52,487 bases of DNA from assembly GCF_003012795.1 (NCBI RefSeq), contig NZ_PXYH01000027.1, positions 1 through 52,487 on the forward strand, read 5' to 3'. The position numbers were made by a program, and so were the translations under genes. Shown here in pieces: positions 26,698 to 32,539 of this stretch. Position 1 is the stretch's first letter, and each line of letters opens with the position of its first letter. Source of the DNA: Zobellella taiwanensis. GTDB taxonomy: Bacteria; Pseudomonadota; Gammaproteobacteria; Enterobacterales; Aeromonadaceae. The notes below the pieces were generated by a model. That model saw only the letters and a program-made list of their open reading frames with translations, made no database searches and was not told the DNA's origin.

Positions 26698-27456
26698 ATG
26701 AACAACCTGGAGCTGGAACAGTTGCTCAGTCGGCAGCTCAATGCCGATCTCATCAAGGATTATTGCCCCAATGGCCTGCAAGTGGAAGGCCGCACCGAAG
26801 TCCGTCACCTGGTGACCGGCGTGACTGCCAGCCAGGCCCTGGTCGACCGGGCGGTAGCCCTGGGAGCCGATGCCTTGCTGGTGCACCATGGCTATTTCTG
26901 GAAAGGGGAAGCCGAGGCGGTACGCGGCATGAAACGCCGTCGTCTGAAAGCGCTGCTCGCCAACGATATCAATCTTTACGCCTACCACCTGCCGCTGGAT
27001 ATCGCCCCCGGCCTGGGCAACAACGCCCAGCTTGCCGCTCTGCTGGATATCCGGATAAGCGGCCCGCTGGAGCCTGGCAACGAATGGTCGGTGGCGATGC
27101 AGGGCGAGCTGGATGTTCCCCTGACCGGTGCCGAGCTGGCCGTTCGCTTGGAGCAGCGGCTGGGACGCCCGGTGCTGCATGTGGGGGACGGCGGGCCGGC
27201 CCGCTGCCGGCGTATCGGCTGGTGTACCGGCGGTGGCCAGGGCTTTATCGAGCAGGCGGCGGAGCAGGGGATGGATGCCTTTATCAGCGGTGAGGTATCG
27301 GAACAGACGGTGCATGTGGCGCGCGAGTGCGGGCTGCATTTTTTTGCCGCTGGTCACCATGCCACCGAGCGCTACGGCGTCAAGGCTCTGGGCGAATGGC
27401 TGGCCGCCGAGCATGGCCTGCGGGTGGATTTTGTGGATATCGACAATCCGGCCTAA
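26698..27456 (+). CDS. Nif3-like dinuclear metal center protein (YbgI family)
   Basis: This 252-residue protein matches the YbgI/Nif3 family, hexameric proteins with a two-metal site; some are annotated as GTP cyclohydrolase 1 type 2 but the true role is unsettled. Metal-binding motifs are LLVHHGYFW (His pair near 65), YAYHLPLD (near 100) and the C-terminal AGHHATERYG (near 220). The ATG at 26698 follows GGGAG by five bases. In E. coli ybgI is elsewhere, so the neighbourhood gives no hint of function. Confidence 0.93.
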   Translation: MNNLELEQLLSRQLNADLIKDYCPNGLQVEGRTEVRHLVTGVTASQALVDRAVALGADALLVHHGYFWKGEAEAVRGMKRRRLKALLANDINLYAYHLPLDIAPGLGNNAQLAALLDIRISGPLEPGNEWSVAMQGELDVPLTGAELAVRLEQRLGRPVLHVGDGGPARCRRIGWCTGGGQGFIEQAAEQGMDAFISGEVSEQTVHVARECGLHFFAAGHHATERYGVKALGEWLAAEHGLRVDFVDIDNPA

Positions 27457-27461
27457 CGGGC

Positions 27462-27497
27462 AAAAAAAGACCAGGGTACATGGAATACCCTGGTTTC
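27462..27497 (-). terminator. Intrinsic terminator between Nif3-like gene and luxO, stronger on the minus strand
   Basis: ACCAGGGTA and TACCCTGGT form a nine-pair stem (27470-27494). On the minus strand seven T residues follow after one C; on the plus strand only TTTC follows. It can end the Nif3 transcript, but the better orientation implies a minus-strand transcript coming from the luxO promoter region. Confidence 0.7.
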
Positions 27498-27592
27498 GCA
27501 GCAGCCACACAGGCATAAACTGTCGCCGTCGTTCCTAACAGCAAAATGAGCAGTGGAGTAAGAGTGACAAATGAGTCATGGATGATGTTGGT

Positions 27593-27608
27593 TTGATGTT
27601 AACATCAA
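27593..27608. promoter_or_regulatory. Perfect palindrome in the luxO upstream region, LuxR/HapR-like
   Basis: TTGATGTTAACATCAA is a perfect 16-base palindrome, 75 bases before the luxO start. Its half-sites TTGAT/ATCAA with six bases between equal the core of the Vibrio LuxR/HapR consensus (TTGAT-AAATTT-ATCAA). The spacing differs from FNR sites, which have four bases between the same half-sites. Confidence 0.4.
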
Positions 27609-27668
27609 GTTAATTCGCTGCAAGTATTTTTTTCGTGATACTGCAAAAAAACGATCCGGAAGGAAACT

Positions 27669-27689
27669 ATGAGAGATTCGAGATGGTAG
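27669..27689 (+). other. Possible six-codon leader ORF overlapping the luxO start
   Basis: A strong ribosome site (GGAAGGAAAC) sits at the right distance from ATG 27669, which reads MRDSRW and stops with TAG at 27687. That stop overlaps the luxO ATG at 27683. This would place luxO under translational coupling. The arrangement is visible in the sequence; its use is an inference. Confidence 0.35.
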
Positions 27690-29056
27690 AGGAAAGGCTC
27701 AATGTCTTGATGGTCGAGGATACCCCGTCCCTGGCGGCGTTGTATCAGGCCTATCTGCAGGAGGAGCCCCTGTCGCTGACGGTGGTCAGCAGCGGGGAGC
27801 AGGCGCTGGAACACATCCGCCGCCAGCCACCCGATATCCTGCTGCTGGATCTGATCCTGCCGGACATGCCCGGCATGGACATACTGCAGTGGCTGCACCG
27901 GGAGTATCCGGGTGTGACCACCATAGTGATGACCGCCCATGGCTCGGTGGATGTGGCGGTCGATGCCATGCGCCTGGGGGCCCATGATTTCATCAGCAAG
28001 CCGGTGGAAGCGGAGCGGCTCAAGGTGACATTGCACAACACCATGCAGTTTCGCCGCCTCAACCAGTTGCTCGATAAATACCGTCACGAAATCGAGCGGG
28101 AGCGCTTCCAGGGCTTTATCGGCGAAAGCCTGCCGATGCAGAAGGTCTACCGGCTGATTGAGAATGCCGCCCCCAGCACCGCCACCGTGTTCATCACCGG
28201 CGAAAGCGGAACCGGCAAGGAAGTGTGCGCCGAAGCCATCCATCAGCTCAGTGGCCGGGCCGAAGGACCCTTTATTGCCCTCAACTGCGCCGCCATTCCC
28301 AAGGATTTGATGGAAAGCGAGCTGTTCGGCCATATCAAGGGTGCCTTTACCGGAGCATTGCAGGACAGGGAGGGGGCCGTGATCCGGGCGGATGGCGGTA
28401 CCCTGTTCATGGACGAGATCTGCGAGATGGATCTGGAACTGCAAAGCAAGCTGCTGCGCTTTCTGCAGACGGGGCTTATCCAGCCGGTGGGCAGTTCGCG
28501 CCATATCAAGGTGGACGTGCGCATCGTCTGCGCCACCAACCGGGATCCCCTGGTCGAGGTGGAGCAGGGCCGTTTCCGGGAAGACCTCTATTACCGCCTG
28601 CATGTGATACCTGTCCACCTGCCGCCCCTGCGCGAGCGGGGCGCCGACGTCATCAGTATCGCCACCGCCCTGGTGCGTCAGGCATCCCGGGAGGAAGGCA
28701 AGGCCTTTATCGGGCTGTCGGAAGCCACCAAGGATCGTTTTCAGGCCTACCACTGGCCGGGCAACGTACGCCAGTTGCAGAACGTGATCCGCAATGCCGT
28801 GGTGCTGCACCAGGGAGAGTGGATTGAAGTGGACATGCTGCCGGCCCCACTCGACAGGCCCCAGTCTCGTCCGGTCGCGGTCGGCGAGGCCACGACATCT
28901 CCCGAGCCGATAGTGCCGCTGGCGATGATGGAGCGACAGGCCATTGAAAGGGCCATCGGCCACTGCCAGGGCAATATTTCCCGGGCGGCGGCGTTGCTTG
29001 AGGTCAGCCCCTCGACCATTTATCGCAAGTTGCAGAGCTGGAGCGGCAATGACTGA
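27683..29056 (+). CDS. luxO: LuxO-like sigma-54 dependent response regulator
   Basis: This 457-residue NtrC-class regulator is very similar to Vibrio LuxO, the quorum-sensing phosphorelay output that activates Qrr small RNA genes. It has a receiver domain (about 5-120, phospho-acceptor D56 in LLLDLILPDMPG) and an AAA+ domain (about 135-370) with Walker A GESGTGKE, the sigma-54 contact loop GAFTGA and WPGNVRQLQN. The C-terminal Fis-type helix-turn-helix is NISRAAALLEVSPSTIYRKL. I start at ATG 27683 (MVEERLNVLMVEDTPS). A GTG at 27635 would add 16 unrelated residues and has no ribosome site. luxU overlaps its end. Confidence 0.93.
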   Translation: MVEERLNVLMVEDTPSLAALYQAYLQEEPLSLTVVSSGEQALEHIRRQPPDILLLDLILPDMPGMDILQWLHREYPGVTTIVMTAHGSVDVAVDAMRLGAHDFISKPVEAERLKVTLHNTMQFRRLNQLLDKYRHEIERERFQGFIGESLPMQKVYRLIENAAPSTATVFITGESGTGKEVCAEAIHQLSGRAEGPFIALNCAAIPKDLMESELFGHIKGAFTGALQDREGAVIRADGGTLFMDEICEMDLELQSKLLRFLQTGLIQPVGSSRHIKVDVRIVCATNRDPLVEVEQGRFREDLYYRLHVIPVHLPPLRERGADVISIATALVRQASREEGKAFIGLSEATKDRFQAYHWPGNVRQLQNVIRNAVVLHQGEWIEVDMLPAPLDRPQSRPVAVGEATTSPEPIVPLAMMERQAIERAIGHCQGNISRAAALLEVSPSTIYRKLQSWSGND

Positions 29057-29414
29057 CTGGCAACGGCTGCAGCAGCGGTTGCCGCTGCTTGATGAGCGCC
29101 GGCTGGAGCAGTTGGAGGGGGAGTTGGGCGCCGAGGTGCTGCGGCGCCTGCTCGGCCTTTTCATCGAAGACGGTCGCATCCAGGGTGAGGCCCTGGCGGC
29201 GGCGTTTGCGGAGCAGGACCTGGAGCGCATGGCGCGACACCTGCATAGCCTGAAATCCGCCTGTGGCAGCTACGGCGCCCTGCGTTGCCAGTATCTTGGC
29301 GAAAAGTTGGAGCAGTGCTGTCGCCGCCGGCAGCGGGAGCCGCTGGCGGAGCTGATGTTCGCCTGGCAGGCGGCGTTGGCCGATACCCTGGCGCAGGTGC
29401 GTCTGCACCGCTGA
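29049..29414 (+). CDS. luxU: LuxU-like histidine phosphotransfer protein
   Basis: This 121-residue Hpt-domain protein has the phosphorylated His66 in RHLHSLKSACGSYG, in a four-helix bundle. Its start overlaps the luxO stop by eight bases, so the two are translationally coupled. In vibrios LuxU carries phosphate from hybrid sensor kinases such as LuxN, LuxPQ and CqsS to LuxO. No such kinase is in this window, so the inputs lie elsewhere in the genome. Confidence 0.88.
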   Translation: MTDWQRLQQRLPLLDERRLEQLEGELGAEVLRRLLGLFIEDGRIQGEALAAAFAEQDLERMARHLHSLKSACGSYGALRCQYLGEKLEQCCRRRQREPLAELMFAWQAALADTLAQVRLHR

Positions 29415-29420
29415 ACAGGC

Positions 29421-29494
29421 AAAAAAAAGGTCAACCCAAAGGGTTGACCGAACTTCAGCGGGAGCTGAAGAGAGCACGGGATAAAAACGACTGA
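29421..29494 (-). ncRNA. Candidate Qrr-like small RNA next to luxO-luxU
   Basis: On the minus strand an RNA of about 75 nt is predicted. It has a U- and C-rich single-stranded 5' part, then hairpin CTTCAGC/GCTGAAG with loop TCCC (29453-29470), then terminator stem GGTCAACCC/GGGTTGACC with eight T residues. A sigma-54-like promoter and two LuxO-box-like sites lie upstream. The TCCC loop could pair with a GGGA ribosome site in a target mRNA. It lacks the conserved Vibrio Qrr core (CTAGCCAACTGACG), so it would be a functional analogue. Alternatively the hairpins are just a distant terminator of the narP-like gene, 190 bases upstream. Confidence 0.55.
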
Positions 29495-29503
29495 GTAAAT
29501 ATA

Positions 29504-29520
29504 TGAAATTATCGTGCCAA
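29504..29520 (-). promoter_or_regulatory. Sigma-54-like promoter for the candidate small RNA
   Basis: The minus strand reads TTGGCACG-ATAA-TTTCA against the consensus TTGGCACG-N4-TTGCA. All of the -24 element matches and the spacing is exact. One base of the -12 element (TTTC for TTGC) is off, which is a real weakness. Transcription would start near 29493. Confidence 0.5.
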
Positions 29521-29576
29521 CTTTTCATATCCCCGTCCGACAAGGGATGACGTTGAGATTGTACATTTACTGCTCA

Positions 29577-29589
29577 TATCAAAATGCAA
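29577..29589. promoter_or_regulatory. LuxO-box-like site, proximal
   Basis: On the minus strand TTGCATTTTGATA matches the Vibrio LuxO consensus TTGCA-WWW-TGCAA at 11 of 13 positions, about 90 bases upstream of the predicted small RNA start. Confidence 0.4.
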
Positions 29590-29615
29590 AAAATCCCGAA
29601 TTGAGAATTATATTT

Positions 29616-29628
29616 TTGCATTATGCCA
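29616..29628. promoter_or_regulatory. LuxO-box-like site, distal
   Basis: TTGCATTATGCCA on the plus strand matches TTGCA-WWW-TGCAA at 12 of 13 positions, about 130 bases upstream of the predicted small RNA start and just past the narP stop codon. Two sites at this range is the usual arrangement for enhancer binding by LuxO. Confidence 0.45.
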
Positions 29629-29636
29629 TTGCCTGC

Positions 29637-30260
29637 TTACTTGCCATTAAGGTAAATCAGTGCCGCCTCCAGCCTGGACTGGACATCCAGCTTGCGCATC
29701 AGCGCCTTCATATGCACCTTGACGGTCCCTTCGGCGATATTGAGGTTATCGGCAATCTGCTTGTTGCTAAAGCCCTCCGCCAGCAGGGCGAGGATTTGCC
29801 GCTCCCGGTAGGTCAGTCCCGCCAGGTGCTCGGCATCGGCCTGTCTGCCGCCGCCCTGCAGTTTGTCGCTGACCGGACGATCGCCGCGCAGGGCATCCTG
29901 CAGGGCCGGGATCAGCGATTCCGGTTCGATATCCTTGAGCAGGTAACCATCGGCCCCCAGATCGAGCAGGCGTTGGGCATCATCCTGGCTGTCGGACACC
30001 GTCAGGATCACTATCTTGCCCTGATAACCCTGCTGGCGCAGAGCCAGCAGCACATCCGAACCCTGCTCCTCCCCCAGGTTCAGGTCGAGCAGGATCAGAT
30101 CCGGGTTGATCTCGGCGGCCAGCCGGCGTGCCTCGGCACCGTTGTCCGCCTCGGCAACCACGTCGAAGGGACCGGCGGCGGTGATCCAGGTTTTGATCCC
30201 CTTGCGCATCAGGGGATGGTCATCAATCAGCAGTAGGGTGGCAGTGTGGGTTTGAGTCAT
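29637..30260 (-). CDS. narP: NarL/NarP family response regulator, NarP-like
   Basis: This 207-residue response regulator has a receiver domain (acidic pocket IDDHP at 12-16, D59 in LILLDLNLG, the conserved Lys in LLKD) and a LuxR-type helix-turn-helix (about 145-205: LTYRERQILALLAEGFSNKQIADNLNIAEGTVKVHMKALMRKL). It resembles NarP, and its position upstream of moaA and the nap operon fits nitrate control of those genes. No narQ or narX sensor is next to it. It is divergent from moaA across a 306-base region that holds the Moco riboswitch and an FNR-like site. Confidence 0.85.
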   Translation of the reverse strand: MTQTHTATLLLIDDHPLMRKGIKTWITAAGPFDVVAEADNGAEARRLAAEINPDLILLDLNLGEEQGSDVLLALRQQGYQGKIVILTVSDSQDDAQRLLDLGADGYLLKDIEPESLIPALQDALRGDRPVSDKLQGGGRQADAEHLAGLTYRERQILALLAEGFSNKQIADNLNIAEGTVKVHMKALMRKLDVQSRLEAALIYLNGK

Positions 30261-30386
30261 GGACAGGCAACTTCTGTGGGTTGATAAGGGATGTCATGGT
30301 AATTCATTATCAGCATATGCAAAGCGTTTCGCGGGAACAATAGTAACATTTCAAAAGCCTATTATTGCCGTGTTAACAAATATTTC

Positions 30387-30400
30387 TTGATCTGAAGCAA
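30387..30400. promoter_or_regulatory. FNR-like site upstream of moaA
   Basis: TTGATCTGAAGCAA matches the FNR consensus TTGAT-N4-ATCAA with one mismatch. It is about 40 bases before the 5' end of the riboswitch, consistent with anaerobic activation of moaA. Confidence 0.4.
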
Positions 30401-30440
30401 TGTTTTTACCTATGGTGATAAAGGAAAATGAGAATCGGCT

Positions 30441-30562
30441 CAACAAACTCCGAGTCGGGCAAACCTAAGTCGAGCGTTCAGCGATAGGGTGGTCCGACCG
30501 TTCAGCCAAGCCGGCTGTAAGGGTGGCAGGAGAAATCCGGTCGCCTCCCGTTCTGGAAAGGT
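30441..30562 (+). promoter_or_regulatory. Moco (molybdenum cofactor) riboswitch
   Basis: The leader directly before moaA carries the conserved Moco RNA blocks, starting near AACAAACTCCGAG and running through CGAGCGTTCAGCGAT, GGTCCGACC, the CAGCC/GGCTG hairpin (30503-30517) and a GGAG/CTCC helix. It ends in TTCTGGAAAGG, where the ribosome site of moaA (GGAAAGG) is part of the structure. In E. coli this RNA represses moaA when cofactor is plentiful. Identification is from remembered consensus and context; a covariance search would settle it. Confidence 0.82.
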
Positions 30563-30566
30563 GTTT

Positions 30567-31547
30567 ATGTTTGAATTACAGGATGCGTTCGCGCGCAAGT
30601 TCCACTATCTGCGGCTGTCGGTTACCGATGTCTGCAACTTCAAGTGCCAGTATTGCCTGCCCGACGGCTATCGACCCGACGGCCGCAAGTCATTCCTGAC
30701 CCTGGAGGAAATCCGCCGCCTGACCCGGGCCTTTGCCGCCATGGGCACCAACAAGGTGCGTATCACAGGGGGGGAACCTTCCCTGCGCAAGGATTTTACC
30801 GCCATCATCGAAACCGTGGCTGCTACCCCCGGCATCCGTAAGGTGGCGACCACCACCAACGGCTACCGCATGGCTCGCCAGGTAGCCGACTGGCGCCGAG
30901 CCGGCCTCTCTGCCATCAATGTCAGCGTCGACAGCCTGGATCCGCGCATGTTCCAGCAGATCACCGGCGAGAACCGTTTCCACGAGGTGATGGCCGGTAT
31001 CGATGCCGCTTTCGCCGCCGGCTTTGAGCAGGTCAAGGTCAATACGGTGCTGATGCGCGGCCTGAACGACGGCGAGCTGGGACAGTTTCTGGCCTGGATC
31101 AAGGACAATCCCATCCAGCTGCGCTTTATCGAGCTGATGCAGACCGGCGAGATGGACACCTTGTTTGAGCGCCATCATGTGCGTGGCGCCGCCATCAAGG
31201 AAAAATTGCTTGACGCGGGCTGGCAGCAAAAGGTGCGGGCCCACAACGACGGTCCGGCCGAGGTGTTCTGGCATGCGGATTACGTCGGGGAAATCGGCCT
31301 TATCATACCTTACGCCCAGGATTTTTGTGCCAGCTGCAACCGGCTGCGGGTGTCGTCGGTCGGCAAGCTGCACCTGTGCCTGTTTGGTGAATACGGCGTG
31401 GATCTGCGTGATTTGCTGGCGGGTGACGGCCAGCAGGCGGCTTTGCAATTGCGCCTGCGCCAGGCCCTGGCGGACAAGAAAGCCAGCCATTTCCTGCACC
31501 AGGGCAATCCGGGCATGACTCCCCACCTGGCCTCCATCGGCGGCTGA
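30567..31547 (+). CDS. moaA: GTP 3',8-cyclase MoaA (radical SAM)
   Basis: MoaA catalyses the first step of molybdenum cofactor synthesis, converting GTP to 3',8-cyclo-GTP. The 326-residue protein has the radical SAM motif CNFKCQYC (about 20-27), GGEP SAM-binding residues and the C-terminal second cluster [11 protein letters not shown]...LCLFGE. It also has the C-terminal GG tail (PHLASIGG) needed for activity. The ATG at 30567 follows GGAAAGG by five bases; longer in-frame starts fall inside the riboswitch. It is separated from moaBCDE by the nap operon. Confidence 0.96.
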   Translation: MFELQDAFARKFHYLRLSVTDVCNFKCQYCLPDGYRPDGRKSFLTLEEIRRLTRAFAAMGTNKVRITGGEPSLRKDFTAIIETVAATPGIRKVATTTNGYRMARQVADWRRAGLSAINVSVDSLDPRMFQQITGENRFHEVMAGIDAAFAAGFEQVKVNTVLMRGLNDGELGQFLAWIKDNPIQLRFIELMQTGEMDTLFERHHVRGAAIKEKLLDAGWQQKVRAHNDGPAEVFWHADYVGEIGLIIPYAQDFCASCNRLRVSSVGKLHLCLFGEYGVDLRDLLAGDGQQAALQLRLRQALADKKASHFLHQGNPGMTPHLASIGG

Positions 31548-31573
31548 AGAGGCTTTTTTAGGGTTTTCCCTCC

Positions 31574-31597
31574 GCCGGCACGCGTGTGCGTGCCGGC
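31574..31597. terminator. Hairpin after moaA
   Basis: GCCGGCACGC pairs with GCGTGCCGGC over ten bases around GTGT. T residues lie before rather than after it, so intrinsic termination is uncertain. Confidence 0.4.
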
Positions 31598-31612
31598 CGC
31601 TCTGGGTTGCGC

Positions 31613-31626
31613 TTGATCCAGATCAA
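31613..31626. promoter_or_regulatory. FNR site upstream of napF
   Basis: TTGATCCAGATCAA is a perfect match to TTGAT-N4-ATCAA, 144 bases before the napF start. It fits anaerobic activation of the nap operon by FNR. Confidence 0.7.
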
Positions 31627-31640
31627 TCATTCCTTCTTTA

Positions 31641-31656
31641 TACCCACTAGGTGGTA
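31641..31656. promoter_or_regulatory. NarP/NarL-like 7-2-7 site upstream of napF
   Basis: TACCCAC-TA-GGTGGTA is an inverted repeat of two heptamers two bases apart, close to the NarP-preferred arrangement TACYYMT-N2-AKRRGTA. It lies 29 bases downstream of the FNR site centre; in E. coli napF the sites are also adjacent but nearer each other. Confidence 0.5.
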
Positions 31657-31769
31657 TTCCTCACCTTCCTGTCGGACCAATACCATATAACCATTAAGGG
31701 ATAATAAGCTGCAAACATGGACTTAACGTCTATGCTACACAGAAAGTGCGCTTGCTCTGACGGGGAATT

Positions 31770-32270
31770 ATGGCATCACAACCGGATTTATCACGACGTC
31801 GATGGCTAAAGGGCGGGCTGGGGACGGCCCGGCCGGACAATGTCCTGCCCTGGTCCGTTGACTGGGCTGCCTTTACCAGCCAGTGCAGTCGCTGCGGTGA
31901 TTGCCTGGCGGCCTGCCCGGAGCAGATCATCGTCAAGGGCGACGGGGGCTTTCCGGTGATCGATTTTGCGCGGGGAGAGTGCACCTTTTGCGGCCGCTGT
32001 GCGGAGCTCTGCCCTGAGCCCTTGTTCCGGCCCCGCACTACGGCGCCCTGGCGGCAGACAGCCCGTTTTGGAAACGCCTGTATCACCCGTCAGGGCGTGC
32101 ACTGCCGCAGTTGTGAAGACAGCTGCGAGCCGGCCGCGATCCGTTTCCGGCCACAGTTGGGGCAGGTGTCCGGCCCCGAACTGGATCTGGCGCGCTGCAA
32201 TGGCTGTGGCGCCTGTGTGTCGGCCTGTCCGGCCGCGGCTATCCGTATTCTCGAACAGGAGCATCCATGA
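31770..32270 (+). CDS. napF: Ferredoxin-type protein NapF
   Basis: NapF is a cytoplasmic iron-sulfur protein that interacts with NapA and is thought to help load or activate it before export. The 166 residues have RRRWLKGG near the N-terminus and four cysteine clusters: CSRCGDCLAACP (39-50), CTFCGRCAELCP (about 71-82), CRSCEDSC (about 111-118) and CNGCGACVSACP (about 142-153). It is the first gene of napFDAGHBC. napD overlaps its stop codon by four bases. Confidence 0.93.
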   Translation: MASQPDLSRRRWLKGGLGTARPDNVLPWSVDWAAFTSQCSRCGDCLAACPEQIIVKGDGGFPVIDFARGECTFCGRCAELCPEPLFRPRTTAPWRQTARFGNACITRQGVHCRSCEDSCEPAAIRFRPQLGQVSGPELDLARCNGCGACVSACPAAAIRILEQEHP

Positions 32271-32539
32271 ACACACGCAATGAATGGCATGTGGCCAGCC
32301 TGGTGGTGTACTGCCGGCCCGAATGCCTGGAGCCGGCCCTCGGGGCCCTCGGCCACATGCCCGGGGTGGAGGTGCCGGTCAGGGGAGAGCAGGGCAAGCT
32401 GGTGGTAGCTATCGAAGGCCCCAGCCAGCGGACGGTGGTCGATGCCATCGACCGGATAGCCCTGCTGGACGGCATTCTGTCCACCACCCTTATTTATCAT
32501 GAATTCGCTGAACTGGAAGCAGGTGAGGAGCAACAATGA
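32267..32539 (+). CDS. napD: NapD, chaperone for NapA maturation
   Basis: This 90-residue NapD has a ferredoxin-like fold that binds the NapA twin-arginine signal and holds back export until the molybdenum cofactor is inserted. Conserved features include [27 protein letters not shown] and [15 protein letters not shown]. It overlaps both neighbours by ATGA, indicating translational coupling. Confidence 0.93.
   Translation: MNTRNEWHVASLVVYCRPECLEPALGALGHMPGVEVPVRGEQGKLVVAIEGPSQRTVVDAIDRIALLDGILSTTLIYHEFAELEAGEEQQ

Noticed and set aside
27457-27682. A true Vibrio-type qrr1 divergent from luxO
   Set aside because: Neither the Qrr core (CTAGCCAACTGACG) nor a sigma-54 promoter nor a LuxO box could be found there on the minus strand.
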